Assembly (NCBI GenBank): GCA_023957245.1
Contig: JAMLHJ010000008.1
Span: 124,001-188,000 of the forward strand
Length of the DNA: 64,000 nucleotides
Reading direction: 5' to 3'
From: Chitinophagales bacterium
Lineage (GTDB): Bacteria > Bacteroidota > Bacteroidia > Chitinophagales > JADIYW01
Shown: in pieces, positions 28,470 through 37,141 of the stretch
Layout: each line of letters begins with the position of its first letter
How positions within the stretch are numbered: the first letter of the stretch is position 1
Made by a program: the position numbers and the translations under genes
The notes under the pieces: model-generated
What the model saw: the letters and a program-made list of their open reading frames with translations, nothing else
What the model was told of the DNA's origin: nothing
Database searches by the model: none

Positions 28470-29627
28470 TTAATTTGTTATGGGATTGAGCTGATAGCTA
28501 TTGTGGTCTAAAAACACATGAAAATCAGTCCATCCTGCAACTTTGCCACCTCTTTCATCAGGTTTGTAATAATCAGTAGAAAGGAAGTGAACACCCTTAG
28601 CCTTTCCTGTGTCCCATTTGGAGTAATCTCCAGATCTAGCTTCACTTACCCCTCCTATCATACTACGAACCAAGAAGCCTTTTTTCACTAAGTCTTCAAT
28701 ATCAGAGGCAAATGGGTCATTTCTCTTTATAAAAGCAGCATCAGGATCTGACGTTTTAGATGGAGTAAATACTAGCTTGCCTTCCAACGAGGGAGTCCCT
28801 TGTTTATATTGATTAGAAAACTCTTCAACATCAAACATAAACATTACTTTACCTCTTGCCTCTCCTATTGTCAGCCAACCTTCTTGCAATACCCCTTCTC
28901 TAAGTGTCGCATGATTTCTTCTAATATCATCTGGCTTAATTATCTGTTCACGAGGAAAAACTTGCAAAATCTCTTTTTCGATTTCAGCAGTATTTTCAGC
29001 ATCCCAATTTTCTGCCTTTGTAAATCCTAGTCCAGATAAAAAATCTCCAGCAGTAGCTGTTTTGGTTTCAATATAAACATACACTGGCAAATGATCTGGA
29101 TAATTGTCAGACCATTTTTTAATATCCATTAACGCATCAATGAATGTATAGTAATTTGTCTCAAAATCTATATCTGGAATATGTAATACTTTAAGACCTG
29201 GTTGAAGCAATGCATCTATATGAGAAGCTGGATCACGTGCTGTCCAAGTATATCCTGCACGATTATAAAATCGACCTCCTTGTTTGTCTCCATAAATATC
29301 AATTTCCAAATGTCTCACTCCATACCTTTCAAGTTGGGTATAAAAGTCAACATGATCATACTGCCATTCCATAAACAATTCTGAAGCCACTGGAAGCAAA
29401 TGATTCAAAAACAAATAAATCTCTTTATCCGTATGCTTTCTATAACTATTATGGCTGCTCAGATACTGAAGCTGGTTCATTTTTAAGTTATTGGGAACTT
29501 CTGCATCTTTATAAACTATCGGAGGAAGATTTATTGTCTTGATTTCTTTTGGAGTTTCCTTGTCCTTTGAGCAACTCATCAATAAAACGACGATAGACAA
29601 AAACGACAAGAACAAATTTTTACTCAT
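28470..29627 (-). CDS. Calcium-dependent phosphoinositide phospholipase C-like lipoprotein
   Basis: A 385-residue protein with signal peptide and lipobox LMSC (Cys about residue 19), followed by acidic SKDKE. The body has QLQYLSSHNSYRK with a catalytic-type His, HLEIDIYGD, the VLHIPDIDFE segment and a second DxTxKAKG-type ending. This is the bacterial Ca2+-dependent PI-PLC family (PF16670-type), TIM-barrel phosphodiesterases. It is likely exposed at the outer membrane and cleaves phosphoinositides or related phosphodiesters; substrate is inferred. It converges on the SDR gene, 4 bases away. Confidence 0.78.
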   Translation of the reverse strand: MSKNLFLSFLSIVVLLMSCSKDKETPKEIKTINLPPIVYKDAEVPNNLKMNQLQYLSSHNSYRKHTDKEIYLFLNHLLPVASELFMEWQYDHVDFYTQLERYGVRHLEIDIYGDKQGGRFYNRAGYTWTARDPASHIDALLQPGLKVLHIPDIDFETNYYTFIDALMDIKKWSDNYPDHLPVYVYIETKTATAGDFLSGLGFTKAENWDAENTAEIEKEILQVFPREQIIKPDDIRRNHATLREGVLQEGWLTIGEARGKVMFMFDVEEFSNQYKQGTPSLEGKLVFTPSKTSDPDAAFIKRNDPFASDIEDLVKKGFLVRSMIGGVSEARSGDYSKWDTGKAKGVHFLSTDYYKPDERGGKVAGWTDFHVFLDHNSYQLNPITN

Positions 29628-29754
29628 AATATATTTATTTATTCCTAAATTATAAAAAACAAACTAGAATAAGATACTATTCAGAAAAATTGTAGTTAAA
29701 TATAGAAAATTGCAGAAAAAAGCTAACTTCATTATCCTATAAACATCTTTTATC

Positions 29755-30324
29755 ATGAAACAGATATTATTATATGCTATTGCCTTTATTTTATTTTCAG
29801 GAGTAGGCAATGCTCAAGTGAACGTCAATGGTGTAAATCTAAGTGCAAAATTAAAAACTAGTACAGCTGAGCTACAATTGAATGGTGCTGGAGTACGTAA
29901 AAAAGCAATTTTCAAGGTATATGTACTAGGGCTTTATCTCAAAAACCCATCTAAAGATGCTAATGCTATCTTGAATAGTAAAGAAGAAAAAGCGGTAAAA
30001 CTACAAATCACTTCTAGCATGGTCAATAGCAAAAATATGGAAGAGGCTGTAAGAGAGGGTTTTGATTTATCATTGAATGGGAAAGTAGGAGCTCTTCAAA
30101 GTAAAATAGACAACTTTATAGAAATTTTTTCTCATGAGGAAATAAAAACTGGCGACTATTTCATTTTAAATTATGTACCTGGAGTAGGTGTAAAATCTTC
30201 AAAAAATGGCAAACATTTAGCTACTGTTGAAGGTGATGATTTTGCAAAAGCATTATTTGGCATTTGGTTAGGAGCAAAACCTGTAGAAGCTGCATTGAAA
30301 ACAGCGTTACTTGGAGGGAAATAA
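29755..30324 (+). CDS. Chalcone isomerase-like protein, secreted
   Basis: A 189-residue protein with a signal peptide (cleavage near GVGNAQ). The body has the chalcone isomerase-like fold: NGAGVRKKAIFKVYVLGLYL, the EEKAVKLQITSSMV region and a closing DDFAKALFGIWLGAKPVEAALKTALLGG. Bacterial members do not act on flavonoids; the fold also binds fatty acids in plants. A lipid-related periplasmic role is plausible but unproved. It is divergent from the PI-PLC gene, which may share the intergenic region as promoter. Confidence 0.82.
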   Translation: MKQILLYAIAFILFSGVGNAQVNVNGVNLSAKLKTSTAELQLNGAGVRKKAIFKVYVLGLYLKNPSKDANAILNSKEEKAVKLQITSSMVNSKNMEEAVREGFDLSLNGKVGALQSKIDNFIEIFSHEEIKTGDYFILNYVPGVGVKSSKNGKHLATVEGDDFAKALFGIWLGAKPVEAALKTALLGGK

Positions 30325-30355
30325 AAAGTTTTCTAAACAATTTAAGAACGTATTG

Positions 30356-30440
30356 CTTTCTTTTTGATTTAAAATAGAATCAGAAAGGAAATAAACTATA
30401 CAAAAACACCAAACTGTACTAAAGAAATACTAATTTCTTT
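30356..30440. repeat. AT-rich inverted repeats upstream of the LuxR-type regulator
   Basis: AAAGAAAT (30421-30428), loop ACTA, ATTTCTTT (30433-30440) is a perfect 8-bp inverted repeat, followed by another AGAAAT at 30442-30447. A weaker imperfect stem (CTTTC...TGATT with AATCA.GAAAG) lies at 30356-30387. These could be a terminator or a regulator site; I cannot decide. Confidence 0.4.
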
Positions 30441-30547
30441 GAGAAATCTATTTAGTTAGATATTTATTGAGATTTGAAATTCATTTGTCAAAACCATTAT
30501 TATTCTCACTAGTTTCATTTATTCAAACACATAAGACCAACAACAAA

Positions 30548-31303
30548 ATGAATACAACAAAAGCTGAAGCTATTTTTAACACGATTAGTATAGTTGATGC
30601 TTTTGAAAATTTAGGAGAAGAAGAATTAAACCAATACTATAATTTCTTAGATGAAATTTCTGAAAGTCAGAATATGGTATTGATGATTCTCAATAAAGTG
30701 ACTTTAAAATACGAACATGTTACGCCTAATTTTAACCAATTTTGGGGTTTAGAATCATCAGAAGTAATAGATTCTTTTAAAGACTTTTTTCCTAAAGTAT
30801 TGGAAGATTTCCATCCATTGGAAGAGTGTATAAAAGTTCATGAAGAACTTATGCAAAATTTCACAGCAGATGAAAGAATGTATTTTAACAGTACATTTTT
30901 TGGTGCCAAAGCAAAAACAAAACAAGGAAATTCGATTCGCATTATTTGGCATGTCATACCATTAGTTTTAAATGGGCAGAAACAGTCTAAAATCCTTTTG
31001 TCTTACATGAAAGATGTAACTCATCTGTCAGAAGGTGATAATTATTGGTTTAGAATACAAACACCAAACAATACATACTGTTGGTTTTCTGATTCAAAAA
31101 ACACTAAAAAGAAAGATATTATCTCCAAAACTGAGTTATTATGTATCAAACTATGGGCTTCTGGAAAGAAAATAGATGAAATAGCTGAAAAACTATTTAT
31201 CAGCAAAAATACAGTCAATAATCATTTAAAGGCTATTAGAAATAGATTGAGCCTACGAAGCAATACCGCCATTGTAGAGATTTGTAACTTATTACATATT
31301 TAG
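30548..31303 (+). CDS. LuxR-family regulator with N-terminal PAS-like domain
   Basis: A 251-residue protein. The C-terminal helix-turn-helix is of LuxR type (TELLCIKLWASGKKIDEIAEKLFIS, then NTVNNHLKAIRNRL). The preceding region resembles a PAS domain, with FNQFWGLESSEV and a final IRIIWHVIPLVLNGQKQSKILLSYMKDVTH. It likely senses an intracellular signal. The ATG at 30548 is preferred to an upstream TTG at 30467. It precedes the FISUMP gene on the same strand by 134 bases with a hairpin and a promoter between, so it may regulate that gene; this is inference. Confidence 0.8.
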   Translation: MNTTKAEAIFNTISIVDAFENLGEEELNQYYNFLDEISESQNMVLMILNKVTLKYEHVTPNFNQFWGLESSEVIDSFKDFFPKVLEDFHPLEECIKVHEELMQNFTADERMYFNSTFFGAKAKTKQGNSIRIIWHVIPLVLNGQKQSKILLSYMKDVTHLSEGDNYWFRIQTPNNTYCWFSDSKNTKKKDIISKTELLCIKLWASGKKIDEIAEKLFISKNTVNNHLKAIRNRLSLRSNTAIVEICNLLHI

Positions 31304-31319
31304 TTTCTTATTATGGCAC

Positions 31320-31340
31320 AAATAGCCATTTTGGCTATTT
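31320..31340 (+). terminator. Hairpin downstream of the LuxR-type regulator gene
   Basis: A 9-bp stem, AAATAGCCA with TGGCTATTT, and a TTT loop, 16 bases after the stop codon. No long T-run follows (ATATAATTTA), so it is a weak terminator or an mRNA 3' end structure. Confidence 0.5.
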
Positions 31341-31360
31341 ATATAATTTAGCATCCTTAT

Positions 31361-31368
31361 TATGTTTG
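31361..31368 (+). promoter_or_regulatory. -7 promoter element (TATGTTTG) upstream of the FISUMP gene
   Basis: TATGTTTG fits TAnnTTTG exactly. It is 69 bases upstream of the ATG at 31438, giving a leader of about 60 bases. A TTTTG lies at 31329-31333, 27 bases upstream, slightly farther than usual. Confidence 0.5.
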
Positions 31369-31437
31369 TAAACTAAAAAATTAGCAATTCATTGGATATG
31401 TATATTGTTAATCAATTTTACATCTAAATAATACAAC

Positions 31438-34400
31438 ATGCTTCATCTTATCAAGAAACTCAGCTTAACTGCTTTAATGTTAGCATTTGTTCTTACTTCT
31501 TTTGTCTATGCAAATTGTGAAAACCCTAAGAACCTACAAACAATAATTTCCGGAAATCAGATTACTTTTTCATGGTCAGGAACACAAGACCATGACATTT
31601 ACGCTATTTTATTATGGGATAATAATAAACAACAAAATTCCAATGCTTTCACTTCCATAGGCTCATCATTCTCAACAACAAGTATTCAGAATGGAAATTA
31701 TAAATGGAGAATAAAAGCAATATGCAACCTGACAGATACTTCAGAATGGGTATGGGGAAATGATTTTATTTTTGCAGGACAATGCCCACCTCCTTCAACT
31801 GCCAATGCAGGATTGGACAAACTCAACCTTTCAGGAACAAATGTAAGTTTATCGGCAAACAATCCTGCTATAGGCACAGGAACATGGTCAATTGTTAGTG
31901 GCATTGGTGGCAATATAAACTCTCCTTATAGCAATATAAGTAATTTTGAAGGTATAGCAGGAAATACATATACACTTCGCTGGACAGTCAGTAATACTTG
32001 TGGCAGTAATTATGATGATGTCATTATATCTTTTCAAGAAGCGTGTCCTCAAGTACCTCCGATAAATATTGGTCCAGACCTTAGTGTTCGCTCAACAGCA
32101 ACAATCTTAGCACCTAAACCAAGTGGAATGATAACAACCCATTATTGGGAAGTGAAAAAAGATGGGATGTTTATTCAAAATTCAAGTAGCAACCCTTTAA
32201 TATTGCATGGCACTATAGGCGATTATTATCAAGTGACTTGTTATGTCACTAATGGATGCAGTACTTCATCTGATGATATCAATATTGTATTTTGCCCTGA
32301 CCAAGTGAATGCTGGTGTAAATCAAATTGTATGCGGAAGTACAACAAGCCTTTCTGCCATAGGAGTAGGCTCATGGACGATATTAAGTGGAGATGGAGGA
32401 AGTCTCGGAGATCCAACTAGTGCCTCAAGTACCTTTACTGGAACTATTGGAACAGAATATGCATTACAATGGGGAGGAACTGATAATTGTGGCAGTAATT
32501 ATGATACTGTCCTTGTAACTTTCAACTCTCCTCCTATACAACCTGAAGTATCTGGAAAAGGGTGTTTGCCTACTGGAGAATATATGCTTAGTGGAAAAGT
32601 AAATCCAGGAGAGATAGGCACTTGGTCGGTAACACAAGGAGATGGAGGTATATTTTCAAATATTCATGACCCTGAAAGTGCATTTATAGCCCAAGCCAAT
32701 CAAACATATATAGTAAGGTGGACTGTTAGCAATGATTGTGGTAGTGCTTATAAGGAATTGACAAATATAAAAAAGAAGAAAATTAACAATCCTCATCTCA
32801 ATTCCAATCTAGAATATGGCACAGTTACAGATATTGACTGCAATGAATATCCTACAATTCAGATAGGCAGTCAAACTTGGATGGCTGAAAACCTAAGAAC
32901 AAGTAGATTGAATGACAATTCTTACAGTATTCCATACGCTGCATTTTCTGAAATCAACTCTGAAAATCTTGCTGTCGCATACCATGCAATCTATGGCACA
33001 CAAATTCTTAATTACTGGTCAGACACCGCTTATGGAATGTTATATAATTGGGGAGCTGCAAGGAACCCAAAACTTTGCCCTAAAGGTTGGAGGGTACCTT
33101 CTCAAGAAGACTTTCTCTTCATTCAAAATCTTGCCGAAACTCTAAAATCAACATCTGGTTGGGACATAGCAGACCCTAGGGTTAATAATGAATCCGGATT
33201 TTCAGCAATACCATCTGGGCGTAGAACTTCCAACACTATTGGATATAACGGAGGAGGTACATTTGCATATTATTGGACAAACTCTATAATTCCTACAGGT
33301 CTTAATGAGTATAGTGCTTTGGGTCAACTTATCAACTCAAATTTATCAGGCAATCCATTTAATGGAATACCCACACCATTTAACTATCTATTAGCTTGCC
33401 GTTGTATAAAAGACGACTGTAAGAAAACCCCTACTGCCAATGCAGGGGCTGACAAATTGAATATTATTGGGACGAGTGCATCTCTAAATGCCGACAATCC
33501 CTCTTATGGCACTGGTCAATGGACTATCATCAGTGGAGAAGGAGGAAGTATTCGTAATAACTTCCCTCTAAACAGTATGAATTACTTAGATGGGAAAGCA
33601 GGTGAAACCTATTTGCTACAATGGACTGTAAGTGGAGCTTGTGCTAGTGCTTCTGACACAATGATGGTGAGTTTTTGTCCTTCTATTTCAACTGCTGATG
33701 CCGGAACAGACCAATTAAACATTATAGGGACGAGCACATTATTAAATGCTAGCAGTGTTGAACATGGCTCAGGTTCATGGAGTATTATCAGCGGAGCAGG
33801 AGGCTTCATCAACAGTCCACAAAATCCACAAAGTTCATTTATAGGAACTGAAGGAAACACCTATGTACTACGATGGACAGTTAGCACTTCCTGCACAAGC
33901 AATTACGATGACGTATCTATAAGTTTTGAAAAATTCCTTAACCCTGACCTCAATTATGGTACAGTTACAGATATTGATGGCAATAGCTATGCGACTATTC
34001 AAATTGGCAATCAAATTTGGATGGCAGAAAATCTAAAAACCACTCAATATAACGATGGAACTTCTATTCCAAACATTACACTCGACTCCCAATGGGCTGC
34101 CCTTAGTACAGGTGCATGGTGTTATTACAATAATGACTCTACAAAAAACAACCCTTATGGCAAGATGTACAATTGGTATTCTACAATAACTGGAAAATTG
34201 TGCCCTCTAGGTTGGCGAATTCCTACTCAAAGTGACTTTGAGCAGCTAGCATCTTATCTGAGTCCAGGTACTGGTGGAAAGTTAAAATCTATAGCAGGTT
34301 GGATGAGCCCCAACACAGGAGCAGATAACAGCACTGGATTCGCAGGTTTGCCTGGAGGCACTCGTGATGCTAATGGCGTATTTAGTGGATTAGGAAACCT

Positions 34401-34536
34401 CGGATCTTGGTGGACAAATACAGATTTGGATGGTGTAAATGCATGGCTACGCCAATTAAAATATAATAAAGATACTTTTAGCAATAATGGGCTTAATCAT
34501 AAAAGAGCTCATTCTTGTAGATGCATTAAAGAGTAA
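31438..34536 (+). CDS. Secreted two-arm repeat protein with two FISUMP domains
   Basis: A 1032-residue protein with a signal peptide (to about residue 25, FVYA). An N-terminal fibronectin-like region is followed by Ig-like repeats of the pattern TANAGxDxLNxxGTS...GTGxWxIxSGxGG...YxLxWTVS, three before the first FISUMP domain (about residues 459-660) and two before the second (about 839-1032). FISUMP (Fibrobacter succinogenes major paralogous) domains show YGTVTDID, TIQIGxQxWMAENL and LCPxGWRxPxQ and end in CRCIK. There is no visible T9SS C-terminal domain, lipobox or membrane anchor. Localisation is outside the inner membrane; function is unknown. Confidence 0.88.
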   Translation: MLHLIKKLSLTALMLAFVLTSFVYANCENPKNLQTIISGNQITFSWSGTQDHDIYAILLWDNNKQQNSNAFTSIGSSFSTTSIQNGNYKWRIKAICNLTDTSEWVWGNDFIFAGQCPPPSTANAGLDKLNLSGTNVSLSANNPAIGTGTWSIVSGIGGNINSPYSNISNFEGIAGNTYTLRWTVSNTCGSNYDDVIISFQEACPQVPPINIGPDLSVRSTATILAPKPSGMITTHYWEVKKDGMFIQNSSSNPLILHGTIGDYYQVTCYVTNGCSTSSDDINIVFCPDQVNAGVNQIVCGSTTSLSAIGVGSWTILSGDGGSLGDPTSASSTFTGTIGTEYALQWGGTDNCGSNYDTVLVTFNSPPIQPEVSGKGCLPTGEYMLSGKVNPGEIGTWSVTQGDGGIFSNIHDPESAFIAQANQTYIVRWTVSNDCGSAYKELTNIKKKKINNPHLNSNLEYGTVTDIDCNEYPTIQIGSQTWMAENLRTSRLNDNSYSIPYAAFSEINSENLAVAYHAIYGTQILNYWSDTAYGMLYNWGAARNPKLCPKGWRVPSQEDFLFIQNLAETLKSTSGWDIADPRVNNESGFSAIPSGRRTSNTIGYNGGGTFAYYWTNSIIPTGLNEYSALGQLINSNLSGNPFNGIPTPFNYLLACRCIKDDCKKTPTANAGADKLNIIGTSASLNADNPSYGTGQWTIISGEGGSIRNNFPLNSMNYLDGKAGETYLLQWTVSGACASASDTMMVSFCPSISTADAGTDQLNIIGTSTLLNASSVEHGSGSWSIISGAGGFINSPQNPQSSFIGTEGNTYVLRWTVSTSCTSNYDDVSISFEKFLNPDLNYGTVTDIDGNSYATIQIGNQIWMAENLKTTQYNDGTSIPNITLDSQWAALSTGAWCYYNNDSTKNNPYGKMYNWYSTITGKLCPLGWRIPTQSDFEQLASYLSPGTGGKLKSIAGWMSPNTGADNSTGFAGLPGGTRDANGVFSGLGNLGSWWTNTDLDGVNAWLRQLKYNKDTFSNNGLNHKRAHSCRCIKE

Positions 34537-34538
34537 AT

Positions 34539-34575
34539 AGGCTTTTTATAAAAAAATAGAATGATTCAAAAGCCT
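34539..34575. terminator. Weak inverted repeat between convergent genes
   Basis: AGGCTTTT (34539-34546) and AAAAGCCT (34568-34575) form an 8-bp stem with a 21-base AT-rich loop that contains an A-run. It may act as a weak bidirectional terminator for the FISUMP gene and the DnaQ/GIY-YIG gene. Confidence 0.35.
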
Positions 34576-34585
34576 GACAAACACT

Positions 34586-35928
34586 CTAAACATCACCATT
34601 TACTCCCAAGTCAATGATATTTAGACTAGCTTTTTTTTGACGAATAAATTGTAAAAAGAATCGTCTTAACTCTGACGTCTCTACTACATCTACTTTCACA
34701 TCATACACTTCATCATAATCTACATACTTGGGATCATCAACTAAAGCATAACCTTGAAGTTCATAATTTTTCACAATATAAATTACAGAAAGCTCTTGAT
34801 AAGGTTTAGATTCTATTATCCAACAATTCTGAAATGGGTAGGTGATCGATTGCACTAGATTGAAAACAATATGATTGTACTTATCAACACTAAGATGTTT
34901 TTTATCAGTTGATGATAAATCTATCTTTTTATACAATTGTTGAATATACTTAGTCCCTTTTATTACTGAGGTGAATTTAAAAAAGGGAGTATCCTCTTCT
35001 TTATTTATATCACTAACAACTATATCTGTATAACCTTCAATATCCCTTCTGAGATATACTCCTGCTTTATTCTTAATAGGTTTAATATTCTTATTCCCTA
35101 TAGGTTTAAATAAGACAACCTCTTTATTTTCTAGCATTAATGCAGACATTTCAGAAGGCATTTCTTCAAAGTCAAATCTCTTTAGCTTTTGAATCCATTT
35201 ATACTTATTCTGAGAAAATTCTTGTTTGAAATGAGCCAAAATACCATTCCTTAAATTTTTGGTCTTGGACACATAGATAATACTGTCATCCTCATCATAA
35301 AATCTATAGAGGCCCACTGTTTCGGGTACATTATCTAGGTCATCAACATTAAATCCTTGAGGAAAATAATCAGGATTGATTTCATCAGACCTAATTTCTT
35401 CAAAAATCTTTTGTCTATCAGTATTCCAGATTTTTTCAAATAGTCTTGCAGTTGCTTCTGTATCTCCAAATGCACGATGTCTATTAGAAACTGGAATTCC
35501 AATAGATTGACATAATTTTCCTAAACTATATGAACTTTGATTCAAAAATACTTTTCTACTTAATTCTACCGTACAAATATGGTCAGAACGAAATGTAATC
35601 TGATTGGCCTTAAAGGATGCTTTCAAAAATCCATAATCAAATTTCACATTATGAGCAACGAAGACATGACCTTTTAGCATTTCAAATACTTCATCAGCCA
35701 CCTCGCTAAAAGTAGGTTCATTTCTAACCATCCCATTTGAAATACCTGTAAGCTTTGAAATAAATGGCTGAATGGGCCTTTCAGGGTTGATTAATGATTG
35801 ATACTCATCAATTATTTTTTCTCCGTCATGAATGATAATAGCTATTTCAATTATCCTATCATAGTAAAAATTGCCTCCTGTAGTTTCTAAATCAACTACA
35901 GCAAAGGTCAGTTTTTTATTATTATCAT
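34586..35928 (-). CDS. DnaQ-type exonuclease with GIY-YIG domain; start displaced by one base
   Basis: A DEDDh exonuclease followed by a GIY-YIG domain and a C-terminal region. Exo I (VVDLETTGG) lies in frame upstream of the first in-frame ATG at 35731, so the real N-terminus is further up. The frame is open to an in-frame stop near 35960, but no in-frame ATG, GTG or TTG occurs before Exo I. An ATG at 35928 is one base out of frame: seven A's instead of the six at 35912-35917 would give MIIIKKLTFAVVDLETTGG. Exo II (AHNVKFDYGFL) and Exo III (HRAFGDTEAT) are intact. The GIY-YIG part is degenerate (YVSKTKNLRNG where YVGKxxNxxxR is usual). Confidence 0.75.
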
Positions 35929-35945
35929 TAACAGACAGGGAATGC

Positions 35946-37064
35946 TTATTTATTAATCATGACAGGCATGACTAGCATCAACAAATCCTCATTTTCATCT
36001 TGGTCACTAGGTCTCACAATTCCTGCTCTAGTAGGCGTAGAAAGCTCCATTCTTATTTCTTGTCCTGCAAGTGTAGTAAGCATTTCAATCAAAAACTTAG
36101 AATTGAAACCTATTTCTAAATCCTCACCAGAATATTCGCAAGACAATACCTCATTAGCTTCATTTGAAAAATCTAAATCTTGTGCAGAAACAGTTAAAGT
36201 ATTTCCTACTATTTTCATTACAACCTGACTTGTTGTTTTATTTGAAAATATTGTTGTTCTCCTTAAAGAAGACAATAAATCTTCTCTGCTAATCACTAAC
36301 AAATTAGGATTCTCTTTAGGAATAACAGTATTGTAATCAGGGAACCTTTGATCTATTAATCTACAAGCTAAATAAACATTGCCTATATTGAAAAATACAT
36401 TATCCTTATTATATCTCAATGAAACCATTGTATCATTATTCGGCACAACAGCTTTCAACTGATTTAATGCTTTTTTAGGGATAATGAAACTACCAGACAC
36501 ATCTGATGTAATATCTTTTCTGTTAAATTTTACTAGTTTATGCGCATCTGTAGCAACGAATGTGAGACCATCTTCATTAATTTGAATCAAAACTCCATTC
36601 ATCGCAGGTCTTAACTCATCACTACTGACAGCAAAAATCGACTTAGTAATGCCTGTAGATAAAACATAAGCAGGTACATTTAATTCTTGCACATCTTCCT
36701 CAATAGGAATTTTTGGGAAGTCATCACCGTTTTCGCCAGAAAGCTTATAGTTTCCATTATCTGAAGTCAATTCTACTGCAAAAGTATTCTCATCAAAAGA
36801 AATCGTCACAGGTTGCTCTGGAAGCTCTTTTAAAATACTCATTAAAATTTTAGCTGGAATTGCAATTTTAAAATCTTCGGTAGCATCTACTTCAAAAGTA
36901 ATTGAGATAGAAGTTTCCAAGTCAGTAGCAGAGACTGACAAATTGCCCCCATTTATATCAAAAAGAAAATCTTCTAAAATGGGAAGTACGGTATTAGTAC
37001 TAATAACACCTGATACTTTTTGAATATTTTTCAAAAGTGTACTGGAAGATACAATCAATTTCAT
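35946..37064 (-). CDS. dnaN: DNA polymerase III beta subunit (sliding clamp)
   Basis: A 372-residue clamp protein with three similar domains and the conserved DNA-encircling layout: the start MKLIVSSSTLLKNIQKVSGVI, the middle TDAHKLVKFNRKDI and the closing LMLVMPVMINK, where the conserved C-terminal MP motif is present. It tethers DNA polymerase III to DNA. Here it is not next to dnaA/recF. It precedes the DnaQ/GIY-YIG gene on the same strand, only 17 bases before that gene's out-of-frame ATG, so the two may be co-transcribed. Confidence 0.95.
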   Translation of the reverse strand: MKLIVSSSTLLKNIQKVSGVISTNTVLPILEDFLFDINGGNLSVSATDLETSISITFEVDATEDFKIAIPAKILMSILKELPEQPVTISFDENTFAVELTSDNGNYKLSGENGDDFPKIPIEEDVQELNVPAYVLSTGITKSIFAVSSDELRPAMNGVLIQINEDGLTFVATDAHKLVKFNRKDITSDVSGSFIIPKKALNQLKAVVPNNDTMVSLRYNKDNVFFNIGNVYLACRLIDQRFPDYNTVIPKENPNLLVISREDLLSSLRRTTIFSNKTTSQVVMKIVGNTLTVSAQDLDFSNEANEVLSCEYSGEDLEIGFNSKFLIEMLTTLAGQEIRMELSTPTRAGIVRPSDQDENEDLLMLVMPVMINK

Positions 37065-37083
37065 TCGGTCAAAATTTGTTGAA

Positions 37084-37091
37084 CAAAAATA
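37084..37091 (-). promoter_or_regulatory. -7 promoter element (TATTTTTG) of dnaN
   Basis: On the minus strand TATTTTTG is an exact TAnnTTTG match, 19 bases before the dnaN ATG. The leader would be about 13 bases. No clear -33 element is seen. Confidence 0.55.
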
Positions 37092-37141
37092 AATAATTCT
37101 GCAAGTTATAAAATTTGATTATCAAAAAACTAACTTGTAGC

